NCBI RefSeq assembly: GCF_011045115.1
Contig: NZ_JAAKZG010000007.1
Coordinates: forward strand, 186,001 to 250,000
DNA from: Mesorhizobium zhangyense
GTDB lineage: Bacteria; Pseudomonadota; Alphaproteobacteria; Rhizobiales; Rhizobiaceae
Length of the DNA: 64,000 nucleotides
Direction: 5' to 3'
Below, piece by piece: positions 27,274 through 35,290 of this stretch (positions are counted from its first letter, which is position 1; each line of letters begins with the position of its first letter). The notes beneath the pieces were generated by a model. The model had not been told where the DNA came from. It saw only the letters and a list, made by a program, of their open reading frames with translations, and ran no database searches. The position numbers and the translations under genes are program-made.

Positions 27274-27970
27274 ACTGGAAGGCGTGAACGCATTCTACGA
27301 CCAGAGCCATATTCTGCACGACATCGGTTTCTCGATGGAGGAGGGCGGCCGCGTTGCCATTCTCGGCCGCAATGGCGCCGGCAAGACCACGCTTCTGAAG
27401 AGCATCATGAATGCCGGGCCTCGGGTGCAGGGGGGAATCCGCTTCAAGTCCAGGGCGCTGGCGAATGCTTCGCCGGATGAGCGGGCGCGTCTCGGGCTGG
27501 CTTTCGTTCCGGAAGATCGGCGCGTGTTCGGACACCTGACCTCCTACGAAAACCTGAAGATCGCGCAGTATGGTGCATCGCCCGAACGCGAGAAGGTGCC
27601 GATCGACGATTTGATTGGCCGCTTCCCCATGCTTGTGCCGCTCAGGAATCGCCCAGGATCGCAGATGAGTGGCGGGCAACAGCAGATGCTTGCGGTTGCG
27701 CGGGGAATTGCGGCACGTCCGCACATAATGCTACTGGATGAGCCTACGGAAGGGTTGGCGCCTGTTATCGTGGCGGAACTTGCACATGAGGTGGCCGCCT
27801 GTTGCCGGGACTACGGAATTGGTCTCCTGCTCGCTGAACAGAGTATCTGGTTTTCGCGGCAATGTACCGAGCGGGTTTTGGTTATAGACACGGGGCGGAT
27901 TGTCTTTTCGGGCAGCTGGCAGGACTTCGATGAAAATGCAGAGAGGGTGCAGCGGCATCTTGCGATTTAG
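27266..27970 (+). CDS. Branched-chain-type ABC ATPase (LivF family)
   Basis: Second ATPase of the importer, 234 residues. MLELEGVNAFYDQSHILHDI opening, Walker A LGRNGAGKTTLLKSI, LivF marker GLAFVPEDRRVFGHLTSYEN, signature MSGGQQQMLAVARGIA, Walker B IMLLDEPTEGLAP. It starts inside the last codons of LivG. Completes a five-component Liv transporter together with the Tat-exported receptor. Confidence 0.92.
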   Translation: MLELEGVNAFYDQSHILHDIGFSMEEGGRVAILGRNGAGKTTLLKSIMNAGPRVQGGIRFKSRALANASPDERARLGLAFVPEDRRVFGHLTSYENLKIAQYGASPEREKVPIDDLIGRFPMLVPLRNRPGSQMSGGQQQMLAVARGIAARPHIMLLDEPTEGLAPVIVAELAHEVAACCRDYGIGLLLAEQSIWFSRQCTERVLVIDTGRIVFSGSWQDFDENAERVQRHLAI

Positions 27971-27997
27971 CGCAGACAACAAGAGCAATCATGTTCA

Positions 27998-28783
27998 TTG
28001 CGCCGGCATGGCAGTGTGGTGCGACCGGTGACCAAAACGGATGTCCCTAATGATGGCACGCAGGCGATACGCCGCGCTGCCTCGATCCTGAAGCAGATTG
28101 CCAAAACGCCCCAGACCGGGTCCACCCTGCGCGAGCTTTCGGAAGCGATGGAACTCTCGCGTTCGACGACGCACCGAATTCTGAAATGTCTTGTCAGCGA
28201 AAAGCTCGTAGCCCAGAGCGACGACGCCAAGCGTTACTCGATCGGTGAATTGGCGGCCGAGCTTGGCCTGGCCGTGAGGGGACGAAAAGACGTTATCCTG
28301 ACGTGGCGGCCCGCCATTGAAGCGCTGGCAAGAGATACCGGGGCGACCACCTATCTCATGGGACGCAGCGGCAGCGAGTCCGTGTGCCTGGACAAGGCGG
28401 AAGGCTCTTCGGTGATAAGGGTCATTCCGGTCGAGGTCGGCCAGCGCCGCCCGCTCGGCCTCGGTGCCGGCGCGACGGCCATTCTGGCGGCAATGCCCGA
28501 AGCCGAATGCGAAGCCACGATCGCCGCAATCGAGCCCCATCTGCATCGATATGGGCGTGCCACTGCCGACGATTTGCGAAAGGCCGTCGCAGACGCGCGG
28601 GCCAGCGGTGTCGCAGAGAGCTGGGGAAAGGTGGTCGAAGGGGTCTATGGCCTCGGCATCGCCGTACCGTCGGACAAAGGCGGCATGCTGGCTCTCAGCA
28701 TCGCCACCCATCAGTCGCTTGCTACGGAAGAGAATATCCAGAAGTGGAAGCGCCTTCTGAAAGCCGCTGCTTCCCTTCAGTGA
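27998..28783 (+). CDS. IclR-family transcriptional regulator
   Basis: Regulator of about 261 residues. The N-terminal winged HTH reads QAIRRAASILKQIAKTPQTG, STLRELSEAMELSRSTTHRI, LKCLVSEKLV; the C-terminal IclR effector domain has YLMGRSGSESVCLDKAEGSS, PLGLGAGATAILAAM, ESWGKVVEGVYGLGIAVPSD. The start is uncertain: TTG 27998 gives the longest plausible form, while GTG codons at 28016, 28019 and 28028 are alternatives. It lies 28 bp after LivF and is probably in the transporter transcript. The four GTnCCA-N5-TGGnAC motifs in the island are its likely binding sites. Confidence 0.88.
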   Translation: MRRHGSVVRPVTKTDVPNDGTQAIRRAASILKQIAKTPQTGSTLRELSEAMELSRSTTHRILKCLVSEKLVAQSDDAKRYSIGELAAELGLAVRGRKDVILTWRPAIEALARDTGATTYLMGRSGSESVCLDKAEGSSVIRVIPVEVGQRRPLGLGAGATAILAAMPEAECEATIAAIEPHLHRYGRATADDLRKAVADARASGVAESWGKVVEGVYGLGIAVPSDKGGMLALSIATHQSLATEENIQKWKRLLKAAASLQ

Positions 28784-28808
28784 TCAGGTTCCTCATCGGG
28801 ATTTGATG

Positions 28809-29627
28809 TCAACCGTGAACCACGGGCTTTCCCGAATGGCTGAAATCCGGCTGCACTTCGGTGCGGGTGGCAACGAGCGCCGTCTCTGAAAGAAACTTGG
28901 TAGCCGACCAGCCTCCGTCGATTGCGATGCACTGACCGTTGATCCAGCCGGCGGCGTCCGAACACAGGAAGGCAATCGTGTTGGCGACGTCATCGGCAGT
29001 GCCCAGGCGCGGCGACGGCGTCATATCGTTGTTCATGCGCTTGAACCGCTCGTCCTCGAAGCGGCCTTCCGTCATTTCCGTCGGAATGACTCCCGGGGCG
29101 ATGGCGTTGCAGCGAATACCGCTGCTGCCATACTGGCAGGCGACATGCGACGTCAGGCCAAGCAGACCTGCCTTGGCAGCCGAATAGGCTCCACCCCGAA
29201 GCCCGCCGACCAAAGCGTATGTCGAGGATACGTTCACGATAGCCGAGCCCGGCTGCATGACGGTCAAGGCTTCGCGAATGAACCGGAACGGCGCGCGCAG
29301 CATCAGGTTCAGGCTGGCGTCGAGCGTAGCGTCGTCGGTTTCATGCACCGGCTTTGGCCGGCCACTGCCTGCATTGTTGACGAGGTAGTCGAGGCGGCCG
29401 AAGCGCGACATGGCCAGCTGAACGGCGCGGGATGGAGTGTCGTCCAGGGTGGCGTCTGCGGCCAGCACAGCGACCAGGTCGCGCCGTTCGCCGGCGGCCG
29501 AAACCAGCGCGTCAAGCTTCTCGCTGCGACGGCCCAAACCAACGACGGCAATGCCGGAATTCACAAAGGCCAGCGCGGTTGTCAGGCCAATGCCGCTTCC
29601 CGCTCCCGTTATGAGTGCCACTTTCAT
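28809..29627 (-). CDS. Short-chain dehydrogenase/reductase
   Basis: NAD(P)-dependent oxidoreductase of 272 residues, classical SDR. Cofactor motif TGAGSGIG (8-15), NNAG, catalytic Ser in VNVSSTYALVGG, YxxxK as YSAAK, and the C-terminal IAIDGGWSATKFL. In this island it probably oxidises a 3-hydroxyacyl-CoA, since no FadB-type dehydrogenase is present. It is divergent from the acyl-CoA dehydrogenase at 29859, sharing a 231-bp promoter region with two IclR-type motifs. Confidence 0.88.
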   Translation of the reverse strand: MKVALITGAGSGIGLTTALAFVNSGIAVVGLGRRSEKLDALVSAAGERRDLVAVLAADATLDDTPSRAVQLAMSRFGRLDYLVNNAGSGRPKPVHETDDATLDASLNLMLRAPFRFIREALTVMQPGSAIVNVSSTYALVGGLRGGAYSAAKAGLLGLTSHVACQYGSSGIRCNAIAPGVIPTEMTEGRFEDERFKRMNNDMTPSPRLGTADDVANTIAFLCSDAAGWINGQCIAIDGGWSATKFLSETALVATRTEVQPDFSHSGKPVVHG

Positions 29628-29707
29628 ATTCCAGAACCTCCCTCTTGAAGCTGTCTGTCTAACGCTGGTTGCTTCGCACCGCCAACTTGTAGCGCTTTGT
29701 ATGGATC

Positions 29708-29724
29708 ATCCCGTATAGTAGGAC
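29708..29724. promoter_or_regulatory. 17-bp IclR-type motif, copy B
   Basis: ATCCCGTATAGTAGGAC, followed by AAAT, matches copy A over the core TATAGT-GGACAA. It lies 80 bp upstream of the leftward SDR gene. Confidence 0.5.
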
Positions 29725-29829
29725 AAATATATGATGATTGTTTTCGCCTGATTGATATTGCTAGCAGAAGTTCTATTGACATAGAAGCAAATTATGCTGA
29801 TTTTCGAGTTCAATCCGTTGATTGGCGAT

Positions 29830-29846
29830 GTACCATTATATGAGAC
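29830..29846. promoter_or_regulatory. 17-bp IclR-type motif, copy D
   Basis: GTACCATTATATGAGAC shares the GTACCAT start of copy C. It ends 12 bp before the ATG of the dehydrogenase at 29859, near the expected ribosome-binding site or transcription start, so binding there would block expression. Confidence 0.5.
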
Positions 29847-29858
29847 AGGTTTTGAGTT

Positions 29859-31010
29859 ATGGACTTTTCCTGGTCTGGTCCGCAAAGCGCATTTCGCGCG
29901 CGTGTCGTTGACTTTCTGAAGTCGGAACTGCCCGACGACTGGAGCGAGATCGCGCGGCACGGACCGGGATCGCGTCAGCAGACGGATTTCTCCCTCCGCT
30001 TCTGCCCCAAGCTTGCCGAGGCCGGCTTGCTGGTTCCGCACTGGCCAAAGGAATTCGGCGGTGAAGGCGCAACCGTTTGGGAGCACTTCATTCTTGGCGA
30101 AGAGATGTGGGCGGCCGGCGAGCCGCGCGGGCCGCAATATATGAACGTCAACTGGATCGGCCCGACGATCATGCGCTTCGGTACCGATGAGCAGAAAGAG
30201 TTGCATCTGCCGCGTGCGGCCAAGGGTCAAGCCATCTGGTGTCAGGGCTTCTCGGAACCTTCGGCGGGATCCGACCTCGTGTCGCTGCGAACATCAGCCG
30301 AGCGCGACGGGGACAACTTCGTCGTCAACGGCTCGAAGATCTGGACGTCTTATGCGGGCCTGGCGGATCACTGCTTCCTGCTCGCGCGTACATCGGGCAA
30401 GCGCAAGGACGGCATCTGCATCTTCATCGTGCCGATGGACACGCCTGGCATTTCCGTACGGCCGATCCCCAGTCTCGTCGGCGAAGGCGATATCCATGAG
30501 GTGTTCTTCAACGATGTGACTGTTCCGGCATCGGCGATGCTCGGCGAAGAGGGCAAGGCCTGGTCGATCATCACCTACTCTTTGGGCAATGAGCGCGTCG
30601 GCATTCCTCGTTATGAGTTTTCACGCCGCACCCTCGACGCGCTTGTCGCGCGATTGAAGGAAGAAGGTCGGTGGAACGACGAATATATCCGCTACCGCGC
30701 GGGGCAGGCGCTTTCGGCATGCGAAGCAGCACGCCTGCTTGTCTACCGGGTGGTGGATGAGCGGTCCCGGGGCGCGCCGCCGAGCGCGGAGTCGAGCCTC
30801 GCCCGCTTTGCCGTCATTACCGCCGATCATGCCGTCTCGAATTTCGGTCTCGAGTTCCTGCCGGCTTCATATTCGAACGACGACATACCCTCGCTGAAGC
30901 CCCACCATGAACGCGCGATCGCATCGGGGATCGCCTCGGGGGCAGCGGAAATCCAGCTTGGCATTGTCGCTCAATCTTACCTGGAACTTCCTTGGGAGCC
31001 TCGCGCGTGA
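29859..31010 (+). CDS. Acyl-CoA dehydrogenase, large subunit of a second pair
   Basis: Flavoenzyme subunit of 383 residues. MDFSWSGPQSAFRARVVDFL, then WCQGFSEPSAGSDLVSLRTS, VNGSKIWTSYAGLADHCFLL, and a C-terminal ASGIASGAAEIQLGIVAQSY instead of YEGTSDIQR, so the classical Glu is absent, as in the large subunit at 14991-16142. The two large subunits are similar in layout and may act on successive or related intermediates. Overlaps the next gene (GTGA at 31007). Confidence 0.87.
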   Translation: MDFSWSGPQSAFRARVVDFLKSELPDDWSEIARHGPGSRQQTDFSLRFCPKLAEAGLLVPHWPKEFGGEGATVWEHFILGEEMWAAGEPRGPQYMNVNWIGPTIMRFGTDEQKELHLPRAAKGQAIWCQGFSEPSAGSDLVSLRTSAERDGDNFVVNGSKIWTSYAGLADHCFLLARTSGKRKDGICIFIVPMDTPGISVRPIPSLVGEGDIHEVFFNDVTVPASAMLGEEGKAWSIITYSLGNERVGIPRYEFSRRTLDALVARLKEEGRWNDEYIRYRAGQALSACEAARLLVYRVVDERSRGAPPSAESSLARFAVITADHAVSNFGLEFLPASYSNDDIPSLKPHHERAIASGIASGAAEIQLGIVAQSYLELPWEPRA

Positions 31011-31933
31011 ATTTTGCTGTCCCGGAGGAGTGTACCGCGCTCATCAGCGCTCTTGAGAAGCTGCTTATGCAGGCGGAAGCGACAGCTGCGCCTGTCGACG
31101 GAAGCAGGTCGTTCTTTAGTCGCGATCTTGATTCGGCACTTGAGGACTCAGGCTTCCTCGATGCGGCGGGGCTCGAAGAGTTCGGGCCGATGGCCGCCGC
31201 CATGGTCGTTCAGGAGATTTCCTCAAGGCCTGTGATTGTCGAGGCCGCCCATTCTTCGTTCTTGCGGGCGCTGGCATTGCCCGAGTGGCCGCGTCCGGTC
31301 GCCGTGTTGACGGGTAAGTTCGACCAGGCGACCAGATTTCTCGGTGTGGCGCGATCGGTCGTCCTGCTCGGCGAAAACGAGGCGCGGGTTTGCCGGATCG
31401 AAGGCAAGGACACGATCGCCACCGCGCCGTTCTTCGCATACCCGATGGCGCGGCTGGCGGACCCTGCCGCATGCCTGGCGCGGTCCGAGGTGGTGGCGGA
31501 CGCAGCGCTCGTGCGGCGGTTGCTGCTTGTGGCGACGGCATGCGAACTGAGTGGCATCCTCAAAGGCGCTTTGTTCAGTGTCACAGACTACGTCAAGAAC
31601 CGCCGCCAGTTCGGTCGCGCGATCGGGTCGTTTCAGGCAGTCCAGCATCGGCTTGCAATGTGTGCGAGCACGATTGCGGCAGGCGAGTGGCTCGCACGCA
31701 GGGCCGCTGTTTCCGGTTCCTTGGAGGATGCTGTCATGGCCGCCGGCTATCTTCAGGAAAGCACCAGCCGCATACTCTACGATCTGCATCAGTTCATGGG
31801 AGCAATGGGGCTGACGCTTGAACACCCACTATACCGGTGGTCGTATCGGGCAAAGCTGCTTCTGTCCGATCTGGGTGGGGCATCGCGGCAGTTGCGTGAT
31901 GTCGCGGCAATAACCTGGCCAGAGACCGCCTAG
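31007..31933 (+). CDS. Acyl-CoA dehydrogenase, small subunit of a second pair
   Basis: Diverged subunit of 308 residues, GTG start inside the end of the large-subunit gene. The N-terminal half is poorly conserved, but the C-terminal helical domain has NRRQFGRAIGSFQAVQHRLA, SRILYDLHQFMGAMGLTLEH and PLYRWSYRAKLLLSDLGGAS. It lacks an active-site Glu loop. Translational coupling supports a heteromeric enzyme. Confidence 0.83.
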   Translation: MNFAVPEECTALISALEKLLMQAEATAAPVDGSRSFFSRDLDSALEDSGFLDAAGLEEFGPMAAAMVVQEISSRPVIVEAAHSSFLRALALPEWPRPVAVLTGKFDQATRFLGVARSVVLLGENEARVCRIEGKDTIATAPFFAYPMARLADPAACLARSEVVADAALVRRLLLVATACELSGILKGALFSVTDYVKNRRQFGRAIGSFQAVQHRLAMCASTIAAGEWLARRAAVSGSLEDAVMAAGYLQESTSRILYDLHQFMGAMGLTLEHPLYRWSYRAKLLLSDLGGASRQLRDVAAITWPETA

Positions 31934-31978
31934 TCAATCGCACGGCTGGTTGAATACATTTTTGAGCAGGAGCATTGT

Positions 31979-32776
31979 ATGTCGGAGAACTGGCAGGACA
32001 AGTACGCCGCGATTGCATTTTCGCGTCGCGGCCGGATCCTCACCATACAGTTGAACAATCCGGACAGCCTGAACGCCGTCGGCAAGCAGATGCACGATGA
32101 ACTCGGTTGCGTGTTTGCCGACGCGGCGGCTGACGAGGAAAGTGATATCATCGTCTTGACCGGAGCGGGCCGCGCATTCTCCGCCGGAGGGGACATCGCC
32201 CATATGCAGGCCGTCGTCGATAAGCCAGAGCTCTTTCTCCACGAGGCCGAAATTGCCAAGCGGATCATCTTTTCGCTGCTCGACCTGGAGAAGCCGATCA
32301 TAGCGAAGATCAACGGCCACGCCGTCGGTCTCGGCGCCACGCTTGCCTTGATGTGCGATGTAACCTTCATGTCGCGAAAAGCCAAAATCGGCGACCCTCA
32401 CGTCGGCATTGGCCTCGTGGCAGGCGACGGCGGGGCCGTCGTCTGGCCTCATCTTGTCGGGTTTTCGCGCGCCAAGGAATTCCTGATGACCGGTGATCTG
32501 CTTGACGCTGCGCGCGCTGCCGAGATCGGTCTCGTCAATCATGCGGTGGACGCTGACAGGTTGGATGAAGCGATCGACACCTTCTGCGACCGTCTCGCCG
32601 CCGGTTCTACCCAAGCCATTCGCTGGACGAAGACCATCGTCAACATCGAACTCAAGCGGATTGCCGCCGCGGTGATGCAGGCCGGCATGGCCTATGAGAC
32701 GGTCACGGCCTACTCCGCCGATCACGCCGCCGCCGTTGCCGCCTTCCGGGAGAAGCGGCCTCCTGTGTTCAAGTGA
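31979..32776 (+). CDS. Enoyl-CoA hydratase/isomerase family protein
   Basis: Crotonase-fold enzyme of 265 residues. AFSAGGDIAHMQAVVD and INGHAVGLGATLALMCDVTF give the oxyanion hole. The first Glu position is Thr, and the second-site segment reads IGDPHVGIGLVAGDGGAVVW with an Asp, as in a subgroup of unusual family members. Reaction on the CoA ester is uncertain. It follows the small dehydrogenase subunit by 45 bp, with GAGCAGGAGC upstream. Last gene of the island. Confidence 0.86.
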   Translation: MSENWQDKYAAIAFSRRGRILTIQLNNPDSLNAVGKQMHDELGCVFADAAADEESDIIVLTGAGRAFSAGGDIAHMQAVVDKPELFLHEAEIAKRIIFSLLDLEKPIIAKINGHAVGLGATLALMCDVTFMSRKAKIGDPHVGIGLVAGDGGAVVWPHLVGFSRAKEFLMTGDLLDAARAAEIGLVNHAVDADRLDEAIDTFCDRLAAGSTQAIRWTKTIVNIELKRIAAAVMQAGMAYETVTAYSADHAAAVAAFREKRPPVFK

Positions 32777-32798
32777 ATGGCATTGATAGCGTCCTTCT

Positions 32799-32817
32799 CA
32801 GGCCTACACCCGGCCTG
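32799..32817 (+). terminator. Hairpin after the last island gene, weak terminator candidate
   Basis: CAGGCC (32799-32804) pairs with GGCCTG (32812-32817) across a 7-base loop, 22 bp after the hydratase stop. There is no following T-tract, so intrinsic termination is doubtful. Confidence 0.35.
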
Positions 32818-33086
32818 GTGGAAACGCCTCGAACGTCTTGCCGACATTTCCCGTCTCGCTCAACGGCTTGACAGCCACGCTCAATTGGATCTGGACCTTT
32901 AACGCGATCGACGCGACTATTGTCCCTTACCGGGCGAACTGCCTTCCCCCTCGATCCGCCCTCAGGACGCCCTTCCATCCGCGTTGCCCGCAGACAATGA
33001 CGCGCTGCCGGGAGGTTGTCCCAGTACTGAAATAAACTGCTCCGGATCGTTGGTCGGCTTGTCATCTGAACGAGGCAGCCTGATCC

Positions 33087-33200
33087 ATGACGAACGATCT
33101 GTCTTTCGAAGAGGCCGCCGCCTATCTAGCGAGACAGCATCGTTCCGGAATCGCCAATCCCGACGTGGGATTTAAGATTAATTCATCTCGAGTTGCATAA
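33087..33200 (+). CDS. Short open frame, possible N-terminal gene fragment
   Basis: 37 codons starting MTNDLSFEEAAAYLARQHRS. The opening looks protein-like (acidic helix start), but the end after NPDVGFKI does not, suggesting the first part of a gene cut by a rearrangement. No family recognised. It may equally be non-coding. Confidence 0.25.
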   Translation: MTNDLSFEEAAAYLARQHRSGIANPDVGFKINSSRVA

Positions 33201-33289
33201 TATGCAGGATGGAGATGTGAGAATAGAGTCTCTAAAAGTCGAATTTTTATTTCCAGAACAGCGATTCAATATTGGGCTGACATTTCTTG

Positions 33290-35290
33290 TCATCGGCGTA
33301 TCCAAAGGAGCCATATCAGATAGGGACCACCAATAAAGGTCGTAACGAGTCCGAGAGGTATCTGGTATGGAAACATCAAATACCGGCCAAACCAGTCGGC
33401 GAGTACCATAATCATCATGCCGACGGCAGCCGACCCGGCAAGTTGCTGGAGAGACCCTCGTAATCCAAGAAGGCGCGCGATCTGAGGCGCCATCAGCCCA
33501 ATGAAGCTGATCGGGCCGACCAGCAAGGTAGCGCCCGTGGACAGTACCGACGAAATAAGAAGAATAGCGATCCGGGTCCCTGAGATTCTCACTCCCAGGG
33601 CGGAAGCGGTCGGCACGCCAAGCGGCAGGATATCCAGCCAGCGAAAGCAAAGGACAACGCCGAACATTGCGGGGAAAGCCACCGCCGATACCGCAAGAAG
33701 CTGATCCCATGTCGTCTGATAGGTCGAGCCGGCCAACAAGCCTCTGATCGACCACAATCGTGGATCACCGGAAGCCATGAGGGCTGTGAGCACAGCGCCG
33801 CACACTGTCGTTGTGGCAACCCCTGCGAGCAGCATGCGCTCCGGAGCGAATTTGCTGCGCGCACCGAGAAGGAGCATCATCGCCAAGGGAATGACCGCAC
33901 CGGCTACGCCGCCGCCAAGCTGTAATTGGTATTCCGCCGAGGGAACCAGCAGCAGGACCAGCACCATGCCCATAGCGGCGCCTGACGACACACCAAGAAG
34001 CTCGGGGCTGGCCATGGAGTTGCTGAACAAGCGCTGTAGCGCGGTGCCGGCGAAAGGCAGCAGCATTCCGGCCAGCAGTGCCGCGAACAAGCGTGGCGCA
34101 CGCCATTCGAAAAGATCGCCGAAGACCGGGTCGAAGACAAACCCGAAACTTGCAGGCACCCAATTTGCCGACAGGCCGAACAGAATCGCAGGAACGAGCA
34201 GGGTGAGGATGCTCGCGATCCATAGCCAAGGATGGGGCAGCTTTCTGACGAGATTCGAACCTTCGCTTTCGACGGACTGCTCCCTCTTGAGCCTCGACAG
34301 GAGAACGAGAAGGATCGGTGCGCCCAGAAAGGCGGTAATAATGCCGGTAGGAACTTCGTAGTGCCCACCGCCGGCCAGTTGGGCGGCCTGATCGGCAACC
34401 CACAAGAATACTGCACCGATAGCAGGAGACCAGAGCAACTGGCTCGACGCCGTCCGGGCTCCGGTCAGACGGGCGAGCCAGGGCGCGAGCAGCCCGACAA
34501 AACCGACCACGCCGACGACACTGACCACCAGCCCGGTGAGCACCGTTGCGACAAGCAGCAGGGCGAGCCGGACTGTCCGGACCGAGATGCCGAGGCTATG
34601 CGCGCTGTCATCCCCAAGCCCGATCAGCGCTAGTGGACGAAGGAATATCGCAGTGACAAGAGCGGCAACGAGAAAAGCCGGTGTCAGAATGATTGCTCCC
34701 GACCAACCATTCTGAAGGAGAGAACCGGCGCTCCAGATATAGACGCTCAACGCTTCCTCTTGCCGGAACAAGCTAAGGGCATATTGAGCCGAACCGCAGT
34801 ACAAGTTGATGAGAAGCCCTGCCAGGATCAATACGACAGGGGAGAAACCTCGACGTGAGGCCAGCCCAAAGGCAAGCGCGGTCGCGGCGGCCGCGCCGGC
34901 GAATGCAATCAACGGGCTGCCATAGGAAAGGGCGGAAGGCGCGAATGTGAATGCAAGGGTGAGAGCTAGTTGCGCGCCGGAGGCCGTCCCGAGCGTTGTC
35001 GGAGAGGCCAGCGGATTTCGCAAGGCCATCTGAGAAATCGCACCGGCTAAAGCAAGCGATGCGCCGGCAAGCAAGCTGACGAAAAACCGTGGGAGATCGC
35101 TATAATAAAACAAGACCCGCTCATACTCGCCTTGCACGGCTGTTCCAGCGGCCCAGTTCGCTAAATTTGGCCCGTTGAGAGTGGTAAGAAACGCCGCCAA
35201 TCCGCCGAAAAATACGGTGAGAAAAGCTGGCCCTCCAAACCCGAAGCTTCGCCATTGGGCCCGTTGCCGGTACGCCACCTCACCCGGCAT
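33290..35290 (-). CDS. fhuB: Fe(3+)-hydroxamate ABC permease, fused double FhuB
   Basis: Inner-membrane permease of 666 residues made of two FecCD-type halves, the FhuB architecture. Half one has QMALRNPLASPTTLGTASGA and VVGVVGFVGLLAPWLARL; half two has LQRLFSNSMASPELLGVSSG and LVGPISFIGLMAPQIARLLG. About twenty helices. Its ATG lies within the end of the binding-protein gene (11-bp overlap). No FhuC ATPase follows; the product must borrow one encoded elsewhere. Confidence 0.92.
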   Translation of the reverse strand: MPGEVAYRQRAQWRSFGFGGPAFLTVFFGGLAAFLTTLNGPNLANWAAGTAVQGEYERVLFYYSDLPRFFVSLLAGASLALAGAISQMALRNPLASPTTLGTASGAQLALTLAFTFAPSALSYGSPLIAFAGAAAATALAFGLASRRGFSPVVLILAGLLINLYCGSAQYALSLFRQEEALSVYIWSAGSLLQNGWSGAIILTPAFLVAALVTAIFLRPLALIGLGDDSAHSLGISVRTVRLALLLVATVLTGLVVSVVGVVGFVGLLAPWLARLTGARTASSQLLWSPAIGAVFLWVADQAAQLAGGGHYEVPTGIITAFLGAPILLVLLSRLKREQSVESEGSNLVRKLPHPWLWIASILTLLVPAILFGLSANWVPASFGFVFDPVFGDLFEWRAPRLFAALLAGMLLPFAGTALQRLFSNSMASPELLGVSSGAAMGMVLVLLLVPSAEYQLQLGGGVAGAVIPLAMMLLLGARSKFAPERMLLAGVATTTVCGAVLTALMASGDPRLWSIRGLLAGSTYQTTWDQLLAVSAVAFPAMFGVVLCFRWLDILPLGVPTASALGVRISGTRIAILLISSVLSTGATLLVGPISFIGLMAPQIARLLGLRGSLQQLAGSAAVGMMIMVLADWFGRYLMFPYQIPLGLVTTFIGGPYLIWLLWIRR

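Larger units (their letters stand above)
32777..33289. other. Gap between the acyl-CoA island and the siderophore cassette
   Basis: Contains a small hairpin (32799-32817) and one short open frame (33087-33200), both listed separately. The rest shows no gene or repeat that I recognise. It marks the seam between two convergent cassettes. Confidence 0.5.
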
